NCBI RefSeq assembly: GCF_000150275.1
Contig: NW_002060943.1
Span: 1,028,731-1,092,730, forward strand
Origin: Trichoplax adhaerens
Lineage: Eukaryota; Placozoa; Uniplacotomia; Trichoplacea; Trichoplacidae
Reading direction: 5' to 3'
DNA length: 64,000 bases
Each line of letters opens with the position of its first letter. Positions within the stretch are counted from its first letter, which is position 1. A program made the translations under genes and the position numbers. The notes below the pieces were generated by a model that did no database searches, was not told the origin of the DNA, and saw only the letters and a list, made by a program, of their open reading frames with translations. Below are positions 23,201-38,200 of the stretch, piece by piece.

Positions 23201-26200
23201 CCTGCTTCAGAGGTCAGTATTGTCATACAGGTGGTTTGACTGAGCCAAGTGGATACTGTGATGCAGGTTATGTTTGCAATGCCGGAGCTCGTTCACCAGA
23301 TCCCGCCTATGTTAGTGGACAAGTTGAATATGGTGATTTATGTCCTGCAGGTCATTATTGTGAGTCGGGTGCATTATATGCTGTGCCTTGTCCACTCGGT
23401 ACTTACCTTGAAATACGCGGTAAAGGCTCTAAATCCGATTGTAGATCGTGCCCACCAGGTTATTACTGCGCCCCAGAAGGACAAGTAAATGCAACTGGCC
23501 TTTGCAATGAAGGTTATTACTGTATAGCCAATGCTACCTCTGCTACACCTACTGACAAAGTAACTGGAGATATCTGTCCTATTGGACATTACTGCATTGC
23601 TGGATCCACAACCTTTAAAGTATGCGAGGCTGGAACTTATGCGAATAGTACAGGACAAGCAATTTGCGATGACTGCCCGATAGGTTATAAATGTCCTTAT
23701 GGAACAGCTCAACCTGAAATATGTCCAAAAGGATTCGCTTGCGCTGCAAAAACTGGTAGTACACCAGATGAATGCAACTTCGGAACGTTTAGCAATGTCA
23801 CAGGATTATCCTCTATTACCCAATGTCAATCATGTCCAGCTGGATACTATTGTGCAACGAAAGGATTAGCTGCACCAACTGGTAAATGTACTGCCGGCTT
23901 TTATTGTCTACCAGGTTCGAGAACAGCACAACCAAAAGATATCAGCGAAGGGACAGGTGGACCCTGTCCTAAAGGAAATTACTGTCCAGAAGGTAGCGCA
24001 GCTCCCGTACCATGCCCACCAGGACGTTATAGTGGAGCTGATCACTTGACAGCAGAAACCGATTGTTTTGTATGCCCTGCAGGATCCTACTGTGATGGAA
24101 GTGATCCTACCAAAGTTACTGGAGCATGTAGTGATGGCTATTATTGCAATGCTGGATCAGGCAGTACAACACCCAATAGAACTGATTGGGGCGCAATATG
24201 TCCGACTGGTTCTAAATGTACTAATGGATTCAGACAAGATTGTCCTTCTGGTACTTATCAAAACACGACTGGAAAGACAACTTGTGTTGACTGTCCAGCA
24301 GGATTTTATTGCCTCCAAGGTAGTAATGAACCTGTAACATGCCCTGCTGGTTATTGGTGTGGTCTTAAAACTACGACAGTGAATGAAAATCCATGTCCTA
24401 TTGGCACTTATAATAATATTACTGGAACAATATCAGTAGCAGCTTGTCTTGCTTGCACTCCTGGCTACTATTGTGATCTTCCAGGACAAACCTATCCAAA
24501 AGATCAATGCGATGGCGGATGGTATTGTAGTAGTGGTGCAACGGTTGCTAGACCAACTGTAGCATCAGAAGGTGGTCAATGTAGATCGGGTTATTACTGT
24601 CCAAAAGGAAGCACAGCAGAAATACCTTGTACAGCTGGCATGTATTGTAGTAGTGTTGGATTAGTAGCTCCTGAAGGCAACTGTTCAGCAGGTTATTATT
24701 GTACATTACAGGCTAACACACCAGCGCCAAGTAGTGTTGTCCAAGGTGGCAATATCTGTCCAATGGGTAAATATTGCCCACTTGGTAGTGTTGCTGGGTT
24801 AGATTGTCCAATAGGTCGATTTGGCAATACAACCGGCAATACAGCTATAACCGACTGCCATCTTTGTTCACATGGACATTATTGTGCAACACCTGGCTTA
24901 ACAAAACCAAGCGGCTCATGTAATCCTGGCTATTATTGCCCTCCAAGTCAAACATCACCATCACCTTCAAGTTACATTTGCCCGGCAGGTAGTTATTGTA
25001 TCTCTGGAAGTACTGAACCAGTTAATTGTCCTTCTGGCTATTATCAAGATGAAATAGGCCAAGGAAGTTGTAAAGTCTGCTGGGAAGGGTATTTCTGCGA
25101 TAACTCTCACGTTATCGGTAAATTTGTATATGGAAATAGTTCATGCCCTGCTGGTCATTATTGCCCTAATGGTACCAAATTCGCTGTACAATATCCTTGT
25201 CCAGTTGGTACTTATAGTGATAAAGAAAACTTAATTGAAGTCAGTCAATGTCAACCTTGCCCAGCTGGATATTACTGTCCTGTACCCGGTGCTACTAATT
25301 ATACCCTGAAGTGTAGTGGTGGTTACTTTTGTAAATCTGGAGCCAAAACTGCAACACCAACACAAGGCTCAGATGCTGATGTCTGTCCTGCAGGATTTTA
25401 CTGTCCTGAAGGCGCAATGCAACCAAAACAATGTCCACTTGGTACCTATAGCCCAACCACTGGAATCACTGCGGAAAGCGATTGCCTCAATTGTACAATA
25501 GGCAATTATTGTGGTGAATTAAATCTCACAAGTCCTAGCGGTAAATGTCAGGCCGGCTACTATTGCCCGTGGAAGTCAGATAGATTTGATATGCAAGCAT
25601 GTCCTGTTGGACATTATTGCCCTGAAGGGACATTGGAACCGGTAAAATGTCCATCCGGAACTTTCTCCAATACTACTATACTGAAAACAAGTAATGATTG
25701 TACAGTATGTACACCTGGTTACTATTGTGGCTCGACTGGACTTACACAGCCAACCGGTAAATGCAATGCTGGCTATTACTGCCCTGCTGGATCTAATACT
25801 TCACAACCTTCCGCCTACACTTGCCCAATTGGTGCTTTCTGTCTTGAAGGCAGCGCTAATCCAACATATTGTGCCAACTCAACATGGCAAAATACTACCA
25901 AATCATCTAGTTGTAATACCTGTGAAGCTGGATATTACTGCATAGAAAGTCATCAACCTCGCTCTTGCCCTGAAGGCTACTATTGTCCCGCTGGTACAGG
26001 AAACGACTGGAAATCATGTCCACGTGGTACTTATAGTTCTATTTCGGGATTGCATGATATCTCTCAATGTAAGCCGTGCGATGCAGGCAAATATTGCAAT
26101 CAGGAGCATGCAACAGCACCTACAGGCGATTGTTATGCCGGTTATTACTGTTCATCCGGCTCAGATAGGCCAAATCCAAGTGGTGACAACATAACAACAA

Positions 26201-29200
26201 TCATAGGCAATGATACATGTCCTTACTTCCAAGGAAAACAAACTGGTGATGGAGCTCCTTGTCCAGCCGGTCATTACTGTCCACAAGGAAGTGATATGCC
26301 GATGCAATGCCCCGTTGGTACTTATGGACCTACAGCAGGTGCATCAAATTGTACTGCTTGTCCGCCAGGATATACTTGCGAAACTGCTGGTATAGCTACT
26401 CTAAGTCAAGCTTGTCCTAAAGGATATTATTGTTTAGCTGGATCGACAAACAAATATGCGACACCTTGCCCAGCTGGTACTTATAACGATGTAGATGGTA
26501 TAACACACGAATCAGCTTGTAAGAACTGCACACCTGGTATGTACTGCTCCGGTAGTGGACTAACTCAGCCATCTGCTTATTGCTACGGTGGTTACTACTG
26601 TGCTAGTGGATCAAAGACACCAACACCATCCGGTGAAGGAGGTAATAAATGTGTTGCAGGTGAAATTTGCATCGAAGGATCTACTGGACCTCAAAAATGC
26701 CCAGGTGGTTATTATTGCGCAACTGAGAGACTCAATGCTACTACTGGTCAATGCGATCCCGGCTACTTCTGTAGTCTTGGAGCAACCTTATCCAATCCAA
26801 CCGATGCAACTGGAGGCCAGTGTCCAGTTGGACATTACTGTGAAGCTGGCAGTACCAGCCCCAAATCTTGTCCACCAGGAACTTTCTCGTCAGAGGTCGG
26901 CAACACCAACATATCAGCTTGCTATCAATGTCCAGCTACGAAATATTGTGCAGGATCAGCTAATGCCAATTATACTGGACTATGTGGTGCAGGATACTTC
27001 TGTACCGGCGGAGAAACAGAAATGCAGCCAATTAGTAATATTTGCTGGCAAGGCCATTATTGTCCTACTGGCAGTTATCAACCATCAAAATGTCCACCAG
27101 GTACTTACCAAGACGAATTAGGAAAATCATCATGCAAAGATTGTCCTGCAGGATATTTCTGTGACAGTTCTGGTTCAGCTGTTGTTAGTTTTAATAATTC
27201 CGCTTGTCCATCAGGATATTACTGTCCATCTAAAACACAAACAGCAAATCAATTTCCATGCCCAGCTGGAACTTATAATAATATAACGGGAAGATCAAGT
27301 CAATCAGGTTGTGCTTCATGTCCTAGTGGTTATTATTGTAGCTCAGAACATCTTAGCGAGCCGACAGGATTGTGCGATGCAGGCTATTATTGCTCCGGTG
27401 CATCAAACACTTCGAAGCCTACTGGTGGTAGCGAAGGCGATGTATGTCCGCCAGGACATTATTGCGAACAAGGTAGCACGCAACCTACTGCTTGTCCAGC
27501 GGGAACATTTAACCCTTCAAATCAAGCGACTAGTGTAAACGATTGCTTAAACTGTACTGGAGGTTACTATTGTGATACTAAAGGATCAGTAAGTGGTACA
27601 GCGAAGCCATGTCAACAAGGATATTATTGCGATAGTGGTGCTACATCAGCAACATTCAAAAACTGTCCGGCTGGCTCTTATTGTCCAGCCAATACTCAAA
27701 CACCTGTGCCATGTCCGACAGGAACTTGGTCAGATGTAACCAATCTTGCATCAGCTTCCGCTTGTAAAAACTGTACAGCAGGATATTACTGTCCAGCTAG
27801 TGGCCAAACTAGTGCAACATTAGAATGCTTTGGTGGGTATTATTGCCCAGCTGGAAGTAACGTTCCACAACCAGCAGGCTATAAATGTCCAACAGGTATG
27901 TACTGTCCAAATGGTAGCTCCGTACCACAATCATGCAAAGCAGGCTATTACACCGATTTCCCTGGTGCTTCAGAGTGCCTCATGTGTCCTGCCGGTTCAT
28001 ATTGCTTACCAGTTACATCACCAGATAATATCACATTGTCTAAAGTAAATTGTCCGGAAGGATATTACTGCCCTGCAGGAACTGGATATAATATCCGCTC
28101 TTGTCCATCTGGTACTTATAGTAATCAATTCAACTTAACTGATCATACGGGGTGTATAGCTTGTCCGGGTGGTAGTTACTGTTTAAATCCCGCACAAACA
28201 ACAACAACTGGCTTATGTAGCGCAGGATATTATTGCCAGTCTGGAGTTAATCGGCCCGATCCTAGCTACAACAGTTCGATCATGATTGCAACTGTCACCC
28301 CAAATCTATCGGTCAATGTAAGCTTTACTTGCCCTCAACAGAGCTTAGGAACTGGAATTGGAGGTATTTGTCCTATTGGACATTATTGCCAACAAGGTTC
28401 AGTTAATCCGACGCCTTGCCCTGCTGGAACATATAACAATAAAGTAGGCCAATCATCATGCTTTACATGTCCCAGTGGTTATTATTGTCCTGATAATGCT
28501 ACAGTCCACTATGTAGACAAACCCTGCCCAACAGGTCATTGGTGTGGCAACGGTACAATCAATCAATATGAAAATCCTTGTCCTCTTGGCACATATAACG
28601 ATCAAAATGGAAAATCAGTAATAACTGATTGTTTGCAATGCCCACCAGGAAAATATTGTGGATCAACTGGTCTTAGTACATGGTCAGGAATATGTGCAGC
28701 AGGATGGTATTGTGAACTTAGTGCGATCACAAATATGACAACAACTCGTGGAGGCCAATGTCAAGCTGGATATTACTGCCCAGCTGGGTCATCTGCTCCA
28801 ATTGCTTGTCTCTCAGGAATGTATTGTCCAACAAATGGACTTGACAGCCCATATGCACAATGTCAAGCAGGTTTCTATTGTATAAATGCTTCAACTACTG
28901 CAGCTCCAACCGATGGTATCACGGGTAATCGTTGTCCAACCGGTCATTATTGTCCTAAAGGAAGTTCATGGCCTATTAAATGTCCTGCTAGTAGTTACAA
29001 TCCAACCGTTGAAAATTATAATCAGTCTGCATGTCTAAGATGTTTACCGGGTAGAGCTTGTACTCAATCAGGTTTATCGGCTCCTGACAAAAATTGTAGC
29101 GCTGGATTCTACTGTCCTGGAAATCAGAGTACTGCAACACCTTTCGATTATGTTTGTCCGAAAGGTAACTACTGTCCAGAAGGTGCTTATGGTCCAATTC

Positions 29201-32200
29201 GATGTAAAGCAGGAGAATATCAAGATACAACAGGATCTGCAACCTGCAAAAGCTGCCCTAAAGGATACTTCTGTAATAGTTCTAGTGAAATTACAGTGCT
29301 TACTGATGCTTTGCTCTGTCCGGCAGGTTATTACTGCCCAGAAGGAACGACACGCGAAAATGAATATCCATGTCCTATTGGAACATTCAGTGACAAATCT
29401 GGAGTGATAAATAGTAGTAGTTGCAATCCTTGTACACCTGGCTATTATTGTGCTGAACTAGCACGTACTTTACCCAATGGACTATGTGATGCTGGATATT
29501 TCTGTAAGCAAAACGCAAAATCAGCTACGCCTATCCAAGGAAGTGATGCTAATGTCTGTCCTGTAGGAAAATATTGTCCAACTGGATCTGCTGAGCCAAT
29601 TAATTGCCCATTAGGAACATTTAACGCTCTTACTGGATTAACAAGCGACTCAGAATGTAGCTTATGTACCAATGGTTCTTACTGCTCTGTACCTGGGCTA
29701 ACTGGACCAAACGGCCAGTGCTCACCAGGATATTACTGCGATGCAGGTTCCAATAGTAGTACTGCTAATATTTGTCCAAAAGGATACTATTGTCCATTGG
29801 CTACAGTCAATCCAATCCCATGCCCAGTGGGTTATTTCTCTAATGTCGAAGGATTAAAACATTCGGGCGAATGCACTGTTTGTACTGCTGGTATGTACTG
29901 CGCTACTTTAGGAGCAACTGAACCAACAGGTTATTGCGATCCGGGATATTATTGTCCACCAAATACACCTAACAGTAATAGTCAACCAGCCGCTTATAAA
30001 TGCCCAGCAGCTAATTATTGTCCAGCTAATAGCTCTCAACCTATAATGTGTAAACCAGGAACATACACGAACGTAAGCCAAGCTAGTGTTTGTACAAACT
30101 GTCCAAGTGGATACTACTGTCTAAATGGTGCCATAGTCGGAGCCTGTCCTGAAGGCTTTTATTGTCCAGAAGGAACTAGTTCAGAATTTAAGTCATGCCC
30201 ACGCGGAACGTATAGTGAAGTAAAAGGCCTTACAAGTATCAATGAATGCAAGCAATGCAGCAAAGGCATGTACTGTAGTGAATTGAACGCTACAGCAGTA
30301 ACTGGTCCATGTAGTACTGGCTATTATTGCGTAAGTGGAGCCGATCGTCCAAATCCAGTCAATTCTACAGGTTCCTGCAATGGATCGCAAGTAGGAGTTG
30401 GAGATGCTTGCCCTTTGGGCTATTACTGTCCAAGCGGAAGTGATTTCCCCATTGCATGTGGCGCAGGTACATTTGCAAATGTCTCCGGGTTAGGTAGCTG
30501 TTATACTTGTCCGGCTGGATACTACTGTGAAGTAGCCTCTAGAACTTACACCAATTCAAGATGTCCACCAGGTTATGCCTGTCCGGCTGGAACTAAATCT
30601 GCATATGAAAATGCGTGTCCACCCGGCAAACTTAATAATGTATCTGGAGCACTATCATTAACTGATTGTCAACCTTGTCCTAGCGGTAAATACTGTGGAT
30701 GGAGTGGTCTATCAGCTCCAACTGGCGACTGTAGTCGTGGCTGGACTTGTACAGGTGGTAGTGCAACACCAAAACCAAATACTACCAGTGAAGGAGGCTA
30801 TGTCTGTCCGATGGGCTATTTCTGCTTAGAAGGTGGCACAACACCACAGGCATGCACTGCTGGCAAATATTGTAATAGTCAAGGTATATTTGAACCCACT
30901 GGAAATTGTACTGCAGGCTATTATTGTCCTCAAGGTGCAACTAGCCCTACTCAAATCCAATGTCCAGCAGGATATTACTGTCTTGAGGGTAGCGCAACAC
31001 CAAATGAATGTCCTGAAGGTACTTATAGGAATTCAGCTCGAGGAGTATCAATAAATGATTGCTTTCCTTGTACTCCTGGCGATTATTGTAACGGTACAGC
31101 TAGAACAGTTACTGCTGGTAAGTGTGATCAAGGTTATTACTGCCCAAGCGGCCAATCTATACCAAATCCATCTCAGTATCAATGTCCGGAGGGATACTAT
31201 TGCTCTATTGGTACTGCAACACCACAAAATTGTCCTAGAGGTCAATATCAACCACAGAAAGGTCAATCTGCTTGTGTAACATGTCCAGCCGGTTATACTT
31301 GCGATACTAGTTTAGCTCCAATTGATAACTTAGCTAACGCCTCATGTATCACCGGATATTACTGTCCAATGGGAACAAAATTTGCAACGGAATATCCTTG
31401 CCCAATTGGCACCTTCAATAACCGTACTGGTATAACTTCAATTAATAATTGTTCTACTTGCTTAGCTGGATATTACTGTGGTAGCAGTGGATTATCAGTA
31501 CCGACGGGCAAATGCAATCCAGGATATATCTGTCCAACAGGAATGCAATCCCCATCACCAGCTGGAACTGAATGTCCACTAGGAAAGTATTGTGTTGCTG
31601 GATCAACTATAGGTTCTGATTGTCCTGACGGTACTTATACACCTCACAATGGTAGTAAATCCATAACTGATTGTGAATCATGCCCAGCTGGAAAGTATTG
31701 CAAGAGTGCAATAACTGCTAATGGTGGAGCTGAAGATTGTGATGAAGGTTATGTTTGTATTAGCCGTGCTACAATACCAAATCCAAGAGATAATACAACT
31801 GGTTACGTTTGCCCAGTTGGCAATTACTGTCCGAAAGGATCTAAAGTAGAACTTCCTTGCAACGCCGGAACTTACGCACCAATAGCCGGTCAGGCAACTT
31901 GCTGGGCATGTCCTGCAAGTCAAACTTGCTCTAAAAAAGGAATGTTCATCCCAGAGGCTTGTCCAGCAGGTTCTTATTGTCCAAATGGAACAAGCAATGC
32001 CACCGGTGTATTCTGCCCTCCAGGAACTTATTCTAGTGGTGTAAATCTAACAAGTGAATCAGAATGTTTGAGTTGTCCAATAGGTAAATATTGCAATCTA
32101 GCCGGACAAGTTAATTATACAGGAGATTGTGCAGCTGGCTATTTATGTGGAGGCGGCGCAGTTTCACCAACCCCAACGATGACATCAGGAACTAACCGAT

Positions 32201-35200
32201 TATGCCCAATTGGTAAATATTGCTTACAAGGAAGTATCGCGCCAATTGATTGCCCACCAGGATCCATTCGCCCTGTAGTAGGTGCATCAAGTACGGCCGA
32301 TTGTTGGCCTTGTCCTGCTGGTCGTTACTGTGCCAGTGCAGGTGCCATAGCTGCAACTGGAACTTGCTCAGAAGGCTACTACTGCCCTGCAGAAGCTGTC
32401 ATTCAAGTACCAACACCTAGTGCTTATATTTGTCCACGCGGATTCTACTGCGGTAATGGTACTATTACGCCAGCTGGGTGCGCACCAGGTACATATCAGC
32501 CTCTGCAAGGTAAAACAAGTTGCGATCCATGCCCTATCGGAAATTATTGTCCCTCAAATTCATCATCGCCTATCTCTTGTGCAGCCCATTCATATTGTCC
32601 GGTAGGCTCAGGTCAGCCGACATTCTGTCCAAATGGAACTTATACAACGTCAGATGTTCGAGGATTAACAAACCCCTCTCAATGTATACCATGTATTAAT
32701 GGATCTTTCTGTCAATTTGGAAAGATAATTGGCTTCTGTAATCCAGGTTATTGGTGTAAGACTGGCTCGCCAACACCTACACCCGATAGTAGCTATCCAG
32801 TTACCATTGGACAGAAATGCCCAGTTGGTAGTTATTGTCCAGCAGGAACTACACTTCCAATCAAGTGTAACGACGGTTTAGTAATCGATAAAGAAGGAGC
32901 AGTCAGTGCGGAAGATTGTACAACATGTCCAGCTGGTTATGAGTGTGACGATAAAGGAAACTTATTCTTATGCACACCTGGTTATTATTGCCCATATAAT
33001 ATAACAAAACAGCCGTGCCCAATTAGGACATTTTCACCTGATGCTGGAGCTAAAAGCATGACGACTTGCAGATCTTGTGATCCTGGATATCTTTGTACGG
33101 ATCTGGCCATGACCAACAGTACAATTTATCCATGTCCTCTCGGTCATTTTTGCATCGAAGGTTCCAATAAACCTGAACCATGTCCACCTGGCAGTTACCA
33201 AGACACTGGCTATGGTAAAAGTAAAGCTGATTGTCAACTATGTGATTCTGGCTACTATTGCCCATATGTAAATGGAACAGTATCAGGCATACGATGTTTG
33301 AATGGTACTCTTTGTCCTCGTGGTAGCTCTGGCCCAATTGTTTGTCCAGCAGGTTTCTATTGCCCGTTGGCTGAAGGTCAAATCCCATGTCCACCCGGAT
33401 TTTATTGTCCTACTGGTTCACCAGATCCCATTCCATGTCCACCTGGCTATTGGTGTGGTAATGGAACAATAGAATATGACAATAAAACTGTAAATGTTGG
33501 ATCTATCGTACCAATATTATGTCCATTAGGTTATAAGGATTCAGGTTTAACACCAAGAGATGCATTTAATAGAACTTGCTCTATTTGTCCAGCTGGAAGT
33601 TATGGTAATCCAAATCGTCTAACATGTGAAGATTGTCCAGCAGGTGTCGTTTGTTTAAAAGGCGCAACTTCAGGTAACCCTGGCGCTTTAGTAACACGCA
33701 CAGTTACTACCACTAATTCATATATATGTCCAAGAGGTCATTATTGCCCAATAAGAAGTTCAACACCTCTAGTATGCAAAGCAGGTTCTTATAATAACCA
33801 GACTGCAATGAAAAATGAAGCAGATTGTATCCCATGTGCAGTTGATCACTTCCAGAGCAATCCTGGACAAACTGCCTGCTTCCCATGTGGCACAGTTGCT
33901 AGGCAACCAACTACGGGTATGCCAACGTGTACTTGTAGCGGAGCAAATAAGGAATTTCAAGCTAGCGATAGGAGTTGTATATGTCAAGAAGGCTACACCG
34001 AATTACAAGGCTCCTGTGTTCGAAACGTATATGATTTCTGTGAGCCAGCAGTACAGTATCGGTCCGAAGATGGTGTTTGTCGCAATATGGATGAATGGAT
34101 TGCATTCTGCACACAAAAATGTGGTGTTACCGAATATAAAGGCGTTGTCCAATCGATGGGAACTTGTCAATGTCAGGTAGAAGATCTGGAGCAACTATGT
34201 GATACAACATGCCGAACATCGAGTAAAGCTAGTCTTCAATACGCTTGTACCAATCCTCCAACTTTACAAGTAGGTAGTGGTACATCCGGATCTCAAGAGA
34301 CAGTTAATACCAACTCTTTACCTAACGTTATCAACAGCAATGAATGGAATAATAATTGTCAAGCCAAGGATGGAACAGAAGTAAAACCAGTTTATACTGT
34401 TCAGATGCAATTAAGTGGATTTACTGGAGTCTATCAGCCAAATACTGCCGCAATTTCAAACTTACTCAATGCATCTGTCGCTCAATCTTCTACTGCTAGG
34501 AGATTGTTAGCTGTCAGCGCTAATGTGATTGCAGGTAGCTCTAGAACGATTAGAAATCCTATAGTTTGTTTACAACTTGGCGAATCACTATTATTTATTG
34601 TCTCCAATGAGTCGTATCCAGAATATGATCGCACCAATTTATTGAATAGTAACGCTGCATTCGATTATGGTGGATTCCGCGATTTAAGAGACAAAAAATT
34701 ACTGACAACAACCAATTCATCACTCTTTGCTTATCAATTTAATACTCCAGGAAGATATGTTTTCAAAGCAAGCAACAACGCTGAGCGTAAAATGTATGTT
34801 AGTGTTATGGACCAAGGTGCTGAATGTAGCGATGTTGGACCATTCTTCCCTAATACAGAGAGAATATTAGTGCAGAACGGATTCTCAATATCATCGGGAC
34901 TTTTACTACGTCCTGATTGGATTATGATTTTCACAATGTTAGGTGTTACACTTGGATTAATGTTTTTGTTGGCTGTTTTATTACTGGTCTTCAGAAAGCA
35001 CGGTTGGGCAAAACAAATGTTTGACCATCCACGATATCGAGCTATTACTCTGAAGTATAACTTTGATGATTACTCATCTAAAGGATCAACTGTTCATCCT
35101 GTTAAAAAGTATCACCGTAATCTAGAAGCTTCAGAATTGGAAGGTGCTATCCCTGAAGAAGAAATACCACCAGCTCCAGTAGTTATGGAGGAAGACGATA

Positions 35201-38200
35201 TTGTTGCAGAAGTTAAAGGAGACGAATTCTGGGATTACGATAAACAAGTTGATCTGGAAGGATTCAGCACTAATACATTGTACGAGTATTTATCTCGTCA
35301 ATCACGTGAATTGACAGCTGCAATTGGAAAACAAAAAGATGAAGCTAAATCGTTATACCAAAAAGTTCGAGCTCAAGCTGAATCATTGAAAGGTTTATGG
35401 GTAGCTAAATTGAATCTAAAAGGTAAATCTGCTTTAGCAACTGAAGATGATATGCGCAAGTATGACGCGAAAAAGAATGAACTTGAGGATGAACTAGAAC
35501 GTCGTCGAGAGCTAGGTATACGATTTAAAGGTGTTTTGGAACGACAGAATGAATTATTTGAAGACGATTTAAGAGAACGCGAGCAGCATGAAATCTCATT
35601 TGAAGCATCTTTCAGAGAAATTAATCGTTTACTCAATGATCTAATCGATAACAGAACTAGTGGATCAGATGATAATCAATACGATGAACAGCTGCAACAC
35701 AAAGTAGGAAGTCGCGTTGAGGAAATCTATGCACGATTGAAAAATGTTCATGAGAAAGAATGTGAACGCCGAGGTGTATGGTCATTAATAGATCAAGGAA
35801 CTGGAGCACTTCTTGTTTCACCAGAAACTAACGAAACACTTCCGCGTGATTACTTATTTGGTGTAGATGGAACTGTACGTGCACCAGATTTAATCATGCA
35901 GGATCCGACTACTGGCTTAATTATGGCAAACGAGGGAACACAAATGCAATTATTTGATGGTGGAATTGTACCAGTACCAAAGAACTTCTTCATACATCCA
36001 CAAACTGGTCGTGCTCTACCAATTGAAGGAAATGTTGCTTACGATCCGATATCATCTCGTCTAATCTATACAGCAGATAATTCCTCGGGTGATGCGTCGG
36101 CACTGACGGAACAATTAATTCCATATGTCCCATATCCAATTGATCCATCAACTAATGAACCAGTCGATACTAAATTGCATACACTCGAACGTAGAAGTGA
36201 TATGGTGTATCGGCTCTATGCCTGATCCAAATACTGGACTGCCAGTACCAATTGTTGGTATTACTATTCATCCGACAACAGAAACAGTCTATCCAGTTGC
36301 TGGATCGCAAATTGATCCAGTTACAAGATTACCTATTCCAATCGAGATTGGTTCTATGATGATTGATAATTCATCGAAGAAACCGGTAGCAATATTAGGT
36401 CTTCGAATTGATGATATAACTGGAGAAGTGAAACCATTAGGAGGAACTATACCCGGAGCAAGTGAAGATATTCCATTAGTACCAGGCGACAAATACATCG
36501 AACCATTATCAGGTCTAACGGTCAAAGTAACCGGTGCTAAATTATCACAGCAGACAGGAAGTGTATTGCCAAGTGGCGGTGGCTATCAATCATTACTAGA
36601 TTCAAGTGAGTTAGCATGCGAACGAAAGTTGTTAGATTGTTTGCAAAGCCTTAAAGAAGTCCTTTTAGTCAAACCCTCCGATACAGATAGTGATATACCA
36701 AATGGACACCACGAAAGGAGTATGCTAGAGACAGCCGTAAAAGAACTTCATCGTATCACTGAAAAGAATAATGGCCATTTACTACGCGCTGGTCATGATT
36801 TAACAAGACGATTAGAAAGATCAACTGCCTTAGCTCAGAATGGAGGTAGCCCTGGACATTATGAACACACAACCACCGGACAATTATTGCCCTTGCTTGT
36901 CGGTACAACTATGGTGTTGCTAGACGCAGTTTCTGGAGACGCCAACGTCAAAAGGAAAATGATATTACAGCTACAGAATTTCTGTTATGCTCGCAATTAA
37001 TTGATTCAAAAGCGAATATCGGAATTAGTAAAGTCGAGGATACGCTAGAAGATATACAAACAGCAGTAGAATCATTAACTGATGCTGCAAAACGAGAGGT
37101 ACAAAGACGCGGAGATGCGGCTCAGGATTGGACTTATCTGCCACCAGAAGTTGTTGCTATCTTAACGCAAGAAGATAGTATTGAACGTGATAGAGAAGAA
37201 TATCATCACAATTCACATGACAAATTTGCTGATACCGTGAACCGATTCTTTAAGAAAATGCAAGAAGAAGAGAGCAAATATAAAGAAAGAATGGCAGAAT
37301 TAAAAGGTGCTATGAATCCGGACGCCGAAGCGACTGTCACTCAACGCTTTAAACAAGTACAGTATAGATTACAGATTGAACTACAAGAGCAGCTATTAAT
37401 GAGATCACACCAATTGGATGAAAATATAGCTGCATTGGAATATACTCGTGCAAAGGCTGATTTATGCGCCGCCGAAGCGAAAACTTTACTGTCAGGAGCA
37501 TGCATTTTAGCTGGTGATTATGACGCAAGCATCTCGGGTGCATATGGCGACAACGTTAGCTCACCATCGTCTAACAGAGAAATAATACCGTTACTTGAAC
37601 ATCTCATTAAATTAATTGAAGAGAATGGAATTAAGCAGTATGTAACAACTAATAATATTGTCTCTGATGGTATGCAACAAATACCGCAGTCACAAGGTGG
37701 AACACTAACTATACAAAATATGCATGCTGCATCACCAATAACAGGATTCTCTCCAGCTGGCCAGAACGTCACATTAAATACTACCCTATTACCGATAATA
37801 GGACAACCAACAGGCCAACAGCAAGTAGGCACTATATCAACTGTTCCTGCTTATAATCAACAGACAAATGTCGCGGCAGTTTCTCACAGCGGTGCTGCAA
37901 TTGGTGCTACAGTAGTTAAAGGCAATGGAGTTGTAGGCTTAAGTAGTATCTCAGCAGTCAGTCAAGCTGCACCTAGTAATTTAAATAAGAAAGAAACGAA
38001 GCAAAAACTACACGAGAAACATCTTCAAGAAAGCGCTGAGCTTGAAGAAAATTTACGTGCTAATGAAATATTCGTTATTAATCAAGTTCTTAGCGAATGT
38101 AACAAGAAGAAAGAGGAAGCTATCGCTAAAATTAAGGAAGAATTGCGTGATGCACTTAAGAGTGCTTCAACAGATGAAGAGCGTCAACAGATCATTGAGG

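Noticed and set aside
18487-34090. Protozoan variant surface protein or bacterial contamination as source of the Cys-rich array
   Set aside because: The gene has several GT-AG introns, a eukaryotic signal-peptide exon and typical NxT/S sites, and it lies between animal genes with the same base composition.
18452-34200. Many open frames of 60-180 codons on both strands within the Cys-rich exon
   Set aside because: They are shadows of the main frame: codon structure of CP-rich repeats leaves other frames open. None has an independent domain or signal.
36125-37000. A separate 291-residue gene overlapping the end of the big open frame
   Set aside because: Its sequence continues the DPxTG repeat family of the giant receptor and the frame changes back afterwards, so it is an internal piece of the same protein after a frame break.
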